Both the position numbers and the translations under genes were made by a program. Below are positions 55,784-64,000 of a DNA stretch of 64,000 bases, piece by piece. Source of the DNA: Mameliella sp. CS4 (lineage in GTDB: Bacteria > Pseudomonadota > Alphaproteobacteria > Rhodobacterales > Rhodobacteraceae). The stretch lies in assembly GCF_019392335.1 (NCBI RefSeq), contig NZ_JAHXRQ010000019.1:43287-107286 (forward strand). Reading direction: 5' to 3'. Position 1 is the first letter of the stretch. Every line of letters begins with the position of its first letter. The notes under the pieces are model-generated. The model ran no database searches. It was not told where the DNA came from and was given only the letters and a program-made list of their open reading frames with translations.

Positions 55784-56320
55784 TCACTTGTCGAGCTTGG
55801 ACAGCTTGTTCTGCAGGTCGGACAGCTGTTTCTTGATGGTCTCGAGGTCTTCCTTGCTTTCCTGCGCGGGCTTGTCGCCCTCTTCACCGGGAAGCTGACC
55901 GCCCATCGCCTTGAGGAAAGCCTCTTGCTGGGCCTGCATCGCCTCGAACCCCTTGGCCATCGGGTTCATGGAATTGACGTTTTCGAACCACTTGGACTGG
56001 CTGTCGCGGAACATCTCGAAACTGGCGGCCAGGAACTGCGGCACGGCGCTGGTGGCCTGGGTGGTATAGCTGCGCACCAGGTCGGTCAGCACGTTGATGG
56101 GCAGGACGCTCTGGCCCTTGCTTTCGTGCTCGGCCACGATCTGCAACAGGTACTGGCGGGTCAGGTCGTCGCCGGATTTCAGGTCGACAATCTTGACGTC
56201 GCGCCCGTCGCGGATGAACCCGGCGATGTCCTCGAGCGTGACATAGTCGGAGGTCTCGGTGTTATAGAGCCGCCGGCTGGCATATCGCTTGATCAGCAGC
56301 GGTTTTTCACTCTCGGCCAC
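55784..56320 (-). CDS. phaR: Polyhydroxyalkanoate synthesis repressor PhaR
   Basis: 178 residues from a GTG at 56320, preferred because GGGGAGG lies upstream; an ATG at 56338 is possible. The N-terminal PHB/PHA accumulation regulator domain KPLLIKRYASRRLYNTETSD and YVTLEDIAGFIRDGRDVKIV are the family signature, and the C-terminal half has a coiled coil (KKQLSDLQNKLSKLDK). Represses phasin and PHA granule genes by sensing PHA. Divergent genes and xseA are next to it. Confidence 0.93.
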   Translation of the reverse strand: MAESEKPLLIKRYASRRLYNTETSDYVTLEDIAGFIRDGRDVKIVDLKSGDDLTRQYLLQIVAEHESKGQSVLPINVLTDLVRSYTTQATSAVPQFLAASFEMFRDSQSKWFENVNSMNPMAKGFEAMQAQQEAFLKAMGGQLPGEEGDKPAQESKEDLETIKKQLSDLQNKLSKLDK

Positions 56321-56421
56321 AGGCGCCCTCCCCGGCATTGGTGCAATGCAGCGAATCCTATGCGAGTGCAGAAGAAAAGGAAAGCCTGCGGGCGGTTGTG
56401 ACGCAGAATGAAGGTTCGGAG

Positions 56422-57963
56422 CTAGAACAGGCTGCCCTGTTCCGGCGGTTTCGGCTTGGCCGATTTTCGGGGTGAGGAACGCCCGCCAAGTTTGAGCGTG
56501 CCATCGGCAAATTCGATTTCGAGCCCCGTGGCGCCCTCGGCGGCGGCCCTGGTCGTGACCACATGCCCGTCGCCACGCACCACGGCGTAGCCGCGCCGCA
56601 GCGTTTCGCGGTAGCCCAGCGTCTCGTGCAGGCGCATCAGCGCATCCAGTTTGCGGCGCTTTTCGCCCTGGCGGGCGGTCATCGCCTCGTCCAGCCGGCG
56701 GGTCAGGCCCGCCAGCCGTTCCTGCCCCACCGCGATCTCGCGCGTGACCTGGCGCGGGCTGAGCCGGTCGGCGCGGCGGCCCAGCGCCTCGCGTCGGGCC
56801 GCGACCAGACGGGCCAGCGCCGGAGCAAGGCGTGCGGCGCGATCCTCCAGCCGCCGCTGCTCCACGGCGATGGCGCGGGTCAGGACGCCGGGGCGCAGGC
56901 TACCGGCGGTCTCTGACAGATGCAGCTTGCGCCGTTCCACCGACCGCGACAGGGCCAGCGGCAGGCGTTCGCCGTGCAGGTCCAGCCGTTGGCGCGGCCC
57001 ATCCAGCAGTTCCTCGGGGCGCGGCAGAGCACGAGAGAGATCGCGTAGCCGTTGGCCCCGGACCTCCAGCCGCTGCGACATGGCGCGTTCCATCCGGGTG
57101 CCGAAATCGCGCACCGCGCCGATCAGCTCCATGCGCACGGGCACCGCCAGTTCCGCCGCCGCTGTGGGCGTCGGCGCCCGCCGGTCGGACACGAAGTCGA
57201 TCAGGGTGGTATCGGTTTCATGCCCCACCGCCGAGATCAGCGGGATGTCAGAGGCCGCCGCCGCCCGCGCCACCACTTCCTCGTTGAAGCCCCAGAGATC
57301 CTCGACCGAGCCACCGCCGCGCGCGACAATCAGCAGGTCGGGGCGCGGCAAGGCGCCGCCGGGGGTCAGCCGGTTGAACCCCTCGATGGCGCGGGCCACC
57401 TCGGGGGCGCATTTCGCGCCCTGCACCGCCACCGGCCAGATCAGCACCTTGCGCGGGAACCGGTCGCGCAGACGGTGCAGGATATCGCGGATCACGGCGC
57501 CGCTGGGCGAGGTCACGACGCCGATGATTGCCGGCAGGTACGGCAAGCGTTTCTTGCGTTCGGGCGCAAACAGCCCCTCGGCCTGAAGGGCGGCCTTGCG
57601 CTTTTCCAGCATCGCCATGAGCGCGCCTGCGCCCGCCGGGCGGATGTCCTCGATCACGATCTGGTACTTGGACTGGCCGGGGAAGGTTGTCAGGCGCCCG
57701 GTGGCGATGACTTCCATCCCCTCTTCGGGCTGGGTCTGCAGACGGGCGGCGACCCCTTTCCACATCACGCCCGAGATCACCGAACGGTCGTCCTTGAGGT
57801 CAAGGTAGACATGCCCCGAGCGCGGCCGCGACACGCGTCCAACCTCTCCCCGCACCCGGACAAAGCCGAATTCGCCCTCGATCACGCGCTTGACCGCGCC
57901 CGACAGTTCGCTGACGCTGAATTCCGGCGTGTTGCCCTCTGGTCCGTCGTCAATCAGGTCCAT
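56422..57963 (-). CDS. xseA: Exodeoxyribonuclease VII large subunit
   Basis: 513 residues. N-terminal OB fold (FSVSELSGAVKRVIEGEFGF, GHVYLDLKDDRSVISGVMWK), central nuclease region with IIGVVTSPSGAVIRDILHRL, LIVARGGGSVEDLWGFNEEV and SAVGHETDTTLIDFVSDRRA, and a long helical C-terminal part. Degrades single-stranded DNA together with XseB. Divergent from purD. Confidence 0.95.
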   Translation of the reverse strand: MDLIDDGPEGNTPEFSVSELSGAVKRVIEGEFGFVRVRGEVGRVSRPRSGHVYLDLKDDRSVISGVMWKGVAARLQTQPEEGMEVIATGRLTTFPGQSKYQIVIEDIRPAGAGALMAMLEKRKAALQAEGLFAPERKKRLPYLPAIIGVVTSPSGAVIRDILHRLRDRFPRKVLIWPVAVQGAKCAPEVARAIEGFNRLTPGGALPRPDLLIVARGGGSVEDLWGFNEEVVARAAAASDIPLISAVGHETDTTLIDFVSDRRAPTPTAAAELAVPVRMELIGAVRDFGTRMERAMSQRLEVRGQRLRDLSRALPRPEELLDGPRQRLDLHGERLPLALSRSVERRKLHLSETAGSLRPGVLTRAIAVEQRRLEDRAARLAPALARLVAARREALGRRADRLSPRQVTREIAVGQERLAGLTRRLDEAMTARQGEKRRKLDALMRLHETLGYRETLRRGYAVVRGDGHVVTTRAAAEGATGLEIEFADGTLKLGGRSSPRKSAKPKPPEQGSLF

Positions 57964-58103
57964 GCCGCCTCGCTTGCTCTTGCCTGCCGCTGACCTTAAA
58001 CGACGGCCAACCGCCCGAAAAGACGCCCCCGGCGTCTTCTTGGTCCAAATCCCCGGGGAAGCGACGGGTCCGCCTGCCCCCCGGCCAGCATAGGAGTGCG
58101 CCC

Positions 58104-59369
58104 GTGAACATCCTCATCCTCGGCAGCGGCGGCCGCGAACACAGCCTCGCCTGGGCCACCTTGCAGAACCCGAAATGCGACAAGCTGATCGTTGCCCCGG
58201 GCAACGCCGGGATCGCGCAGATCGCCGAATGCGCGCGGCTGAATATCGAGGACCCGGGCGCAGTGACGGAATTCGCAGGCGAAAACGCCATCGACCTTGT
58301 CATCATCGGCCCCGAGGCGCCGCTGGCCGCAGGTGTGGCCGACCGCCTGCGCGAGTCGGGCATCCTTGTCTTCGGGCCCTCGGCGGCGGCGGCCCAACTG
58401 GAGTCGTCGAAGAAATTCACCAAGGAAATCTGCGACGCGGCGGATGCGCCGCAGGCCAGCTGGGTGGCCTTCAATGGCCCGTCGGGTGCGCATCACTACA
58501 TCGAAGCGGTGGGCGCGCCGATCGTGGTCAAGGCCGACGGGCTGGCGGCCGGCAAGGGCGTCGTTGTGGCGATGGACGAGGAAACCGCCAAAGCCGCCGT
58601 GGACGAGATGTTCGGCGGGGCCTTTGGCGAGGCCGGGGCCGAAATCGTCATCGAGGATTTCATGCAGGGCGAAGAGGCGAGTTTCTTCGTTCTGGTCGAC
58701 GGCGAGACCTGCCTGCCCATCGGCACCGCGCAGGATCACAAGCGCATCGGTGAAGGCGACACCGGCCCCAACACCGGCGGCATGGGGGCCTATTCGCCCG
58801 CGCCCGTCATGACAGACGAGGTCACGCAAAAGGCGCTGGAGGAAATCGTGCGCCCGACGATGGCCGAGATGGCCCGGCGCGGGATGCCCTACCAGGGTGT
58901 GCTTTACGTTGGCTTGATGATCGAGAACGGCCAGCCCCGGCTTGTGGAATACAACGTCCGTTTCGGCGACCCCGAGTGCCAGGTGCTGATGCTGCGGCTG
59001 GGCGCGCAGGCGCTGGACCTGATGCATGCCTGTGCGGATGGACGTCTGGCCGAAGCGCAGGTCACCTGGGCCGAAGATCACGCGATGACCGTGGTCCTGG
59101 CCGCCGAGGGCTATCCCGGCGATTATGCCAAGGGCACCGAAATCCGCGGGCTGGACGCCCTGCCCGAGGACAGTTTCCACATGATGTTCCACGCCGGGAC
59201 AAAGGCGGAGGGCGGCAAGGTGCTGGCCAATGGCGGGCGGGTGCTGAATGCCACCGCGCGCGGCGCAACGCTGCAAGAGGCGCGCGACCGCGCCTATAGG
59301 CTGGTGGATGCGGTCGACTGGCCCGAGGGCGTACATCGCCGTGACATCGGCTGGCGCGCGCTTGGCTGA
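58104..59369 (+). CDS. purD: Phosphoribosylamine-glycine ligase
   Basis: 421 residues from a GTG at 58104. Purine-synthesis step joining phosphoribosylamine and glycine. GARS N-domain NILILGSGGREHSLAWATLQ, ATP-grasp core FTKEICDAADAPQASWVAFN and GAPIVVKADGLAAGKGVVVA, GMGAYSPAPVMT, and RFGDPECQVLMLRLG. Full length. The intergenic region holds GC-rich repeat-like sequence. Confidence 0.96.
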   Translation: MNILILGSGGREHSLAWATLQNPKCDKLIVAPGNAGIAQIAECARLNIEDPGAVTEFAGENAIDLVIIGPEAPLAAGVADRLRESGILVFGPSAAAAQLESSKKFTKEICDAADAPQASWVAFNGPSGAHHYIEAVGAPIVVKADGLAAGKGVVVAMDEETAKAAVDEMFGGAFGEAGAEIVIEDFMQGEEASFFVLVDGETCLPIGTAQDHKRIGEGDTGPNTGGMGAYSPAPVMTDEVTQKALEEIVRPTMAEMARRGMPYQGVLYVGLMIENGQPRLVEYNVRFGDPECQVLMLRLGAQALDLMHACADGRLAEAQVTWAEDHAMTVVLAAEGYPGDYAKGTEIRGLDALPEDSFHMMFHAGTKAEGGKVLANGGRVLNATARGATLQEARDRAYRLVDAVDWPEGVHRRDIGWRALG

Positions 59370-59940
59370 GACCTATCGCTTTTGTCCCGCGCCGCTGCGC
59401 GGGCCGCAGGATTGGCAGCTGGACGGAGACATTCTGACCGGGCCGCAGGGGCCCCTTGATTTGTCGACGGTCGATCAGGCCACCCTTGTCGACTCGAAGG
59501 TCCAGCTGATGCGGTTGCGGCGGCTGGACCTGACAGCACCATCGGGCCTGATCCGGATTACCATCAACAGCCGCCTCGGCCTGCCCGCCGACCACCCGGA
59601 TCGGGCCGCCCACCGCGCGCTCTGCAGCGCCGTGGCCGAGCGGCTGGCCCGTCATGCCCCGGACCTGCCGGAGCGGATCGGCGAAACCGGCAGGCTGCGC
59701 ATGGTCTGGTTCGGGATCGGGGTCCTGGCGCTGGTGATGGGGCTGGGCATCGGGATCGCGGCGCTGGCCACCGGGGTCGAGACCGACCGGCTGGTCGGCA
59801 TGGTGGTGCCGGTCGCCGCGCTGACCCTGTTCGGAGCTGTGACCCTGTACAGCTACGCCCCCTGGCGCCGCAGTCCGGAACTGCCCGTCGCCACGCTACC
59901 CGCCTTGCTGGAGACCCTGGACCGCCCCGACGGCAGCTAG
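59362..59940 (+). CDS. Hypothetical two-span membrane protein
   Basis: 192 residues from a TTG at 59362 (LAETYRFCPAPLRGPQDWQL), overlapping the purD stop by eight bases. Cytoplasmic beta-like domain of about 120 residues (LTGPQGPLDLSTVDQATLVD), then two spans, WFGIGVLALVMGLGIGIAAL and GMVVPVAALTLFGAVTLYSY. No family recognised; coupled to purD by position only. Confidence 0.6.
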   Translation: MAETYRFCPAPLRGPQDWQLDGDILTGPQGPLDLSTVDQATLVDSKVQLMRLRRLDLTAPSGLIRITINSRLGLPADHPDRAAHRALCSAVAERLARHAPDLPERIGETGRLRMVWFGIGVLALVMGLGIGIAALATGVETDRLVGMVVPVAALTLFGAVTLYSYAPWRRSPELPVATLPALLETLDRPDGS

Positions 59941-59987
59941 GCGCTTTTGCCGTTTCGCCCCGGTCACCCCGTCGCTAGGGTCCGCGC

Positions 59988-60938
59988 ATGAGCAGCACCG
60001 ATCTTGATCGCCCCATGATGGGCATTTCCCTGATGCTGGCGTTTTGCCTGCTGGCGCCCTTTGCCGATGCGCTGGCGAAACTGCTGGGCCCCGAGATGGC
60101 GGTGGGCCAACTGGTGACGCTGCGCTTTGCCTTTCAGGCGGCGATCCTGGTGCCTCTGACCGTGGCGACACGCCGGGTCTGGCAGATGGACGGGCGCATC
60201 CTGTTCTATGTCACCCTGCGCACACTCTTGCATATCGCCGGGATCTCGCTGGTCTTTACCTCGCTTCTGTACCTGCCGCTGGCCGATGCCATCGCCATCG
60301 CCTATGTGATGCCCTTCATCCTGCTGCTGCTGGGGTTCTGGTTCCTGGGAGAAGAAGTGGGCTGGCGGCGGCTGGCGGCCAGCGCGGTGGGGTTCATCGG
60401 CACGCTCATGGTGGTGCAGCCGGCCTTTTCCGAGGTTGGCTGGCCCGCGCTTTTGCCGCTGGGCGTGGCGGTGGTCTTTGCGCTCTTCATGCTGGTGACG
60501 CGGCGCATCGCCGGAGAGACCGATCCCATCGCGATGCAGGCGGTCTCGGCCATGATCGCGCTGGCGATCATGGTGCCGGTCATGGCGCTGACGCCGCGCG
60601 ACGCGGTCGAGGAGCTGGCCTGGATCGCGCCCTCTGCCCGCGGATGGGGCCTGATCACGGCGATGGGCGTCGCGGGGACGCTGGCGCACCTGTTGATGAC
60701 ATGGTCGCTGCGCTATGCGCCCGCCTCGACCCTGGCGCCGATGCAGTACCTGGAAATCCCCTTTGCCACCGCCGTGGGCTATGTGATCTTCGGCGACCTG
60801 CCGGGGCCGCTGGCGACGCTGGGGATCGGTGTCACCATCGCCGCCGGGCTGTATATCGTCATGCGCGAGCGGGCCATCCACCGGGCGCGGCGGCCAGTCC
60901 CGCAAGCAGTGCATTCAGGCATTCCACCGGCAGGATGA
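59988..60938 (+). CDS. EamA/DMT family transporter 2
   Basis: 316 residues, ten spans, same layout as the gene at 30947-31882: LMLAFCLLAPFADALAKLLG, LLYLPLADAIAIAYVMPFIL and YAPASTLAPMQYLEIPFATA are the corresponding pieces. Substrate unknown. The last 80 bases overlap the end of the oppositely oriented thiamine diphosphokinase gene, an unusually long tail-to-tail overlap. Confidence 0.88.
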   Translation: MSSTDLDRPMMGISLMLAFCLLAPFADALAKLLGPEMAVGQLVTLRFAFQAAILVPLTVATRRVWQMDGRILFYVTLRTLLHIAGISLVFTSLLYLPLADAIAIAYVMPFILLLLGFWFLGEEVGWRRLAASAVGFIGTLMVVQPAFSEVGWPALLPLGVAVVFALFMLVTRRIAGETDPIAMQAVSAMIALAIMVPVMALTPRDAVEELAWIAPSARGWGLITAMGVAGTLAHLLMTWSLRYAPASTLAPMQYLEIPFATAVGYVIFGDLPGPLATLGIGVTIAAGLYIVMRERAIHRARRPVPQAVHSGIPPAG

Positions 60939-61545
60939 GCAGCATCGCGGGCGCATCCATCGACAGGCGTACCGGCCCCGTCACCTCGTTCGAGGTGCCC
61001 ACCGGGCCGGAGGGCGCAAAGTTCAGCCCGTCGATGGGCCAGCGCAGCCCCTCTGACCGACCCGTGACCGGCGCCATCGGGAACAGCGACAGCCGCGTGC
61101 CCGGAGCAAGGTCCAGCACCAGCTCGGGCGGGCAAAGCAGCGTCACGTCCTCGGCCCCGATCAGCACGCAGCGTACATCGGCGCGCGCGGCCAGCACCGT
61201 CATGGCCGCCAGCTGATGATCCAGCCGCTTGCCCAGGAACCCGTAGCCAAAGACCAGCGGCGCCGAGATATGGCGCAGGCACTTGTCGAAATCGGTGCTG
61301 TCCTGTTCCGCGATGGGCCGCAGCACGCCGGGATCCAGCCGGGCTTGCACCTCTGGCGCCAGCGAATCCATGTCACCATAGACCGCGTCGGGCATCCGCC
61401 CCTGCGCCAGCACCACGGCCGCGCCGCTGTCGGCCGCAACGACCACCTCCGCCGCCTGCACCGCCCGGGCCAGCACCGCGTCATCGACCTCGCCGCCGCC
61501 CACAAGCAGAACCGGCGCATCGCTATGAACAATTTTAGATTTCAT
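60859..61545 (-). CDS. Thiamine diphosphokinase
   Basis: 228 residues. Transfers pyrophosphate from ATP to thiamine, making the cofactor ThDP. Motifs: VVVAADSGAAVVLAQGRMPD, YGDMDSL, QDSTDFDKCLRHI and FGYGFLGKRLDHQLAAMTVL (G-x-R-x-D-H). The C-terminal domain with LRWPIDGLNFAPSGPVGTSN and the late strand binding the substrate is also present. Its C-terminus runs into the convergent EamA gene by 80 bases. Confidence 0.92.
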   Translation of the reverse strand: MKSKIVHSDAPVLLVGGGEVDDAVLARAVQAAEVVVAADSGAAVVLAQGRMPDAVYGDMDSLAPEVQARLDPGVLRPIAEQDSTDFDKCLRHISAPLVFGYGFLGKRLDHQLAAMTVLAARADVRCVLIGAEDVTLLCPPELVLDLAPGTRLSLFPMAPVTGRSEGLRWPIDGLNFAPSGPVGTSNEVTGPVRLSMDAPAMLLILPVECLNALLAGLAAAPGGWPARA

Positions 61546-61684
61546 GGCGAATTAATGGCGGTTTGGGAAACAGATCACAATCCGGTCACGAAATGATACC
61601 CTTCCGGGCACAGATTCGATCAGCTTTCGTCCCGGTCAGCGTGGTAAACACTCTGTTGCAGAACGAAAGAAAGTGAGCAGCACT

Positions 61685-63883
61685 ATGGTGAGTTCGAGCA
61701 AGATCCTGACCGTGTCCTACGGCACCTTCTCCTGCACCGCCGAGGGGTTCGACGATCCGTTGGAGGCGGTCAAGGAAGCCACACAATTCTTTCGCGGTGT
61801 CGTGGGAGAGGACCGGTTCTTTGGTGCCGAACCGCCGCAGTTCGATCCCGAACTGGCTTCGGAGTACCTGCGCGACCGCCTGTCGGAGCCGGGCAGCGGC
61901 ACGCTGTCGCTGGGCAGCCCGCCGCGCGTCATGGCCGCCGCCGCCTCTGCCGGGGCGATGGCCGCCGCGATGTCGGGCCGCGCCGACGAGACCACTGCCG
62001 ATGACCTGCTGCCCGATGACGATACCATCGAGGCCACCGCCGTTCTGACCGAAAGACCGGAGCCCGCGACCGCCGACCTCGTCCCCGAGGTCGCGCTGGA
62101 CGACGTGGCCCCCGACGGGCCGGAGGCTGCGCCTGCTCCGCAGACCTCCGCTCCGGACGATATCACCGCCAAGTTGAACCGGATCCGTGCCGTCGTCGCC
62201 TCTGTCGAGGAAGAGGATGCGCAAGAGCCGCCGGTGGCAGAGGTGGAAAAGCCTGAAGAGGCGCCCGAAAGCGACGCACTGGAAACGCTGCTGGACGAAC
62301 TGGTCGTCGAAAGCGGCGACGCCGACGCGCCTGAGCTGGACGACTCCCTGTTTGCCGAAGAGGACGAAGAGGACTCCGATGTGGGTTCGGGCCTGTCCGC
62401 CGAGCTTGAGGAACCGGAAGAGGACCACGACAGCGCACTGGATGCCGCCGTGGCCAGCCTGATGGCCGAGGACGACGACGAGGAAAATGAGCGGACCACG
62501 GGCGCCTTGCCCCTGGCCGCCACGACCGCCATCGCCGCTGCAATGGCCACCGGGCCGATGCGCCCGGATGCCGGGCCGGACGAGAGCGATGACCTGGCCG
62601 AGGCGCCCGAGGATGATGCAGAGACCGCGCTTGACCGGGCCTGGGCGGCAGAGGCCGCGCCGGACCCGGTGGCAGAAGCGCCCGAACCGGCACAGATGGA
62701 TGACCTGCCCCCCGAGGATCAACCCGAGCCCGCCCCGGTGCGCGCCCGCATCGTCAAGGTCAAGCGCGCCGTCTTTGAACAGGCCATCGACGAAGGCACG
62801 CTGGAAGAAGTGCTGGACGACACCGCGCCCGGGGGCTTCACCCCGGACGAGACCAGCAGCCTCAGCCCCGAGGAAGAAGAGGAACTGGCCCGCGAACTGG
62901 CCGCCGTGAAGGCGGAACTGGCCAGCGACTTTGGCGCCTGGGACGAGGATGACGATGCCGCCCTGGCGGATGCCACGGACACTGTCGCGGACGCGGACGC
63001 GGACGCGGACCTGATGGCCACCGCAGCCGCAACTGCCGCCACGCCCGATGAGGCCTCCGCGCCTCTGCGGCTCGACAACCCGATCACCGCCCCCGAGGCC
63101 GAGCCGGCCCGGGACTGGGACGAAGAGGTGGCCGAGGCGGTCCAGGACAGCGCCCGCAAGGCCGTCAAGCTGGCCAGCCCCGCCCGCGCCATGCTGACCG
63201 AAGGAGAGGTCGGCGACGGCGACACCTCACGCCTGCTGGACCAGACCAACACCGAGATGGACGAACCCGAGGGCAACCGCCGTCGCACCGCCATTGCCCA
63301 CCTGCGCGCCGCCGTGGCCGCCACCAAGGCCGACCGGCTGCTGGGCCAGAAGGCGGATGCCGCCGAGGAACAGGAACCCTACCGCGAGGACCTGGCCAAC
63401 GTGGTGCGCCCGCGCCGCCCGCAAAGCGTGAGCCACCCCAGCCCCCGCCCCGCGGCCCATGACGATGCGCCCACGCCGCTGAAACTGGTTGCAGAACAGC
63501 GTGTCGCCGCGGCCTCTGACGCCGCCGAGGCCGGCCCGGTCCGCCCGCGCCGCGTGCGCCGCACAGAGCCGGCGCCGGACACCACCGCAGAGTCCGGCTC
63601 CGCGTCCGGCTTTGCCGCCTATGCCCAGGACGTGGGCGCCGCCGACCTGCCAGAGCTCCTGGAGGCCGCCGCCGCCTACATGTCCTACGTCGAGGGCCGC
63701 GACCAGTTCTCGCGCCCGCAGCTGATGACGACATTGCGCCAGGCCGAGGTTACCGACAGCTCCCGCGAGGACCGGCTGCGCAGCTTTGGCCAGCTGCTGC
63801 GCGAGGGCAAGATCCGCAAGACGTCGGGCGGACGGTTCACCGCCGCCGAGACGATCAGCTACAAGCCCGCCGCCAACGGCTGA
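61685..63883 (+). CDS. Large acidic low-complexity protein of unknown function
   Basis: 732 residues from the ATG at 61685 (MVSSSKILTVSYGTFSCTAE). A conserved-looking N-terminal 85 residues (DPLEAVKEATQFFRGVVGED) precede some 500 residues dominated by Ala, Glu, Asp and Pro, including D-A-D-A-D-A repeats near 62990-63012. A C-terminal domain of about 100 residues follows (AADLPELLEAAAAYMSYVEG, RQLLREGKIRKTSGGRF-like ending). It reads like a scaffold or docking protein with folded ends and a disordered acidic middle. Similar proteins occur in Rhodobacterales under unhelpful names; function unknown. Confidence 0.75.
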   Translation: MVSSSKILTVSYGTFSCTAEGFDDPLEAVKEATQFFRGVVGEDRFFGAEPPQFDPELASEYLRDRLSEPGSGTLSLGSPPRVMAAAASAGAMAAAMSGRADETTADDLLPDDDTIEATAVLTERPEPATADLVPEVALDDVAPDGPEAAPAPQTSAPDDITAKLNRIRAVVASVEEEDAQEPPVAEVEKPEEAPESDALETLLDELVVESGDADAPELDDSLFAEEDEEDSDVGSGLSAELEEPEEDHDSALDAAVASLMAEDDDEENERTTGALPLAATTAIAAAMATGPMRPDAGPDESDDLAEAPEDDAETALDRAWAAEAAPDPVAEAPEPAQMDDLPPEDQPEPAPVRARIVKVKRAVFEQAIDEGTLEEVLDDTAPGGFTPDETSSLSPEEEEELARELAAVKAELASDFGAWDEDDDAALADATDTVADADADADLMATAAATAATPDEASAPLRLDNPITAPEAEPARDWDEEVAEAVQDSARKAVKLASPARAMLTEGEVGDGDTSRLLDQTNTEMDEPEGNRRRTAIAHLRAAVAATKADRLLGQKADAAEEQEPYREDLANVVRPRRPQSVSHPSPRPAAHDDAPTPLKLVAEQRVAAASDAAEAGPVRPRRVRRTEPAPDTTAESGSASGFAAYAQDVGAADLPELLEAAAAYMSYVEGRDQFSRPQLMTTLRQAEVTDSSREDRLRSFGQLLREGKIRKTSGGRFTAAETISYKPAANG

Positions 63884-63947
63884 TCCCGCACCGCAAGACG
63901 AAAGAAAGCCCCCGTGCCAGGCACGGCGCCATTCCGAGTTGTAGGAC

Positions 63948-63985
63948 ACGAGCGGCGGATTTTCTGTCGCTCGTTTCCGTTTTCG
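63948..63985 (+). terminator. Probable intrinsic terminator after the acidic protein gene
   Basis: ACGAGCG (63948-63954) pairs with CGCTCGT (63968-63974) around a 13-base loop, followed by a T-rich TTCCGTTTTCG. A smaller hairpin CGTGCC-A-GGCACG precedes it. Together they end the acidic-protein transcript. Confidence 0.5.
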
Positions 63986-64000
63986 ATGGCGCGCTATCGG

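Noticed and set aside
61717..63949. Ser/Gly-rich minus-strand frames opposite the acidic protein
   Set aside because: Antisense of Ala/Glu/Asp codons; no ribosome site or gene-like start.
1..64000. CRISPR arrays, tRNA and rRNA genes
   Set aside because: No regularly spaced short repeats with unique spacers, no cloverleaf with a recognisable anticodon arm and no rRNA-like sequence were noticed on reading; a dedicated covariance search was not possible.

Overview
The window looks like a chromosome segment of an alphaproteobacterium of the Rhodobacterales (Roseobacter/Paracoccaceae type). The DNA is GC-rich, genes are tightly packed with many ATGA start/stop overlaps, and the gene families (PhaR, RlmJ, SecG, PyrG, MgtE, two-ExbD operons, polyamine-type glutamine synthetases) are typical of that group. 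This assignment rests on gene content alone.

Bases 1 to about 24.1 kb are most of a Mu-like transposable prophage, read mainly on the minus strand. A plus-strand repressor (21.8-22.5 kb) faces the early operon across an 86-bp control region that holds three 16-bp palindromes. The early operon runs leftward through small DNA-binding genes, a ParB-like gene, a Ner/CI-like HTH gene, the MuA-type DDE transposase and its MuB-type ATPase. It continues through many small genes, including GapR-like, DUF3164, zinc-ribbon and GemA-like genes, to a Mor/C-like activator at 12.05-12.43 kb. The late genes follow: GH108 lysozyme, 3-TM holin, gp25/gp26/gp27-like proteins, terminase, portal, an F-like protein carrying an HExxH domain, gpG, protease/scaffold, decoration protein and the major head protein, which is cut off at base 1. 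Tail genes and the far phage end lie outside the window. A two-block sequence is repeated with exact spacing upstream of the lysozyme and protease genes, the places where Mu has its C-activated promoters Plys and PI. Behind the repressor is a small plus-strand cargo block (22.6-24.0 kb) closed by a strong terminator.

From 24.1 to 25.4 kb is a junction zone with no intact long gene. A minus-strand, frameshifted phage-tail-like remnant sits between two copies of a 27/28-bp direct repeat.

From 25.4 kb on is host chromosome. It holds an ExbB-ExbD-ExbD-TonB-like operon; TatD and an MBL hydrolase; an AEC and an EamA transporter; 5-formyl-THF cyclo-ligase and MgtE; guanine deaminase; a cobalt-type nitrile hydratase operon; SecG; PyrG followed by an AT-rich orphan gene; small membrane proteins; RlmJ; two tandem TerB-like genes with a PhnD-like gene; a polar amino acid ABC transporter; and a thioesterase. 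Next come a gamma-glutamyl-polyamine-type cluster (two glutamine synthetases, amidotransferase, FAD oxidase) with a DegT aminotransferase behind a palindrome-rich leader, then PhaR, XseA, PurD, a membrane protein, a second EamA exporter, thiamine diphosphokinase and a very acidic 732-residue protein. No tRNA, rRNA or CRISPR array was seen.
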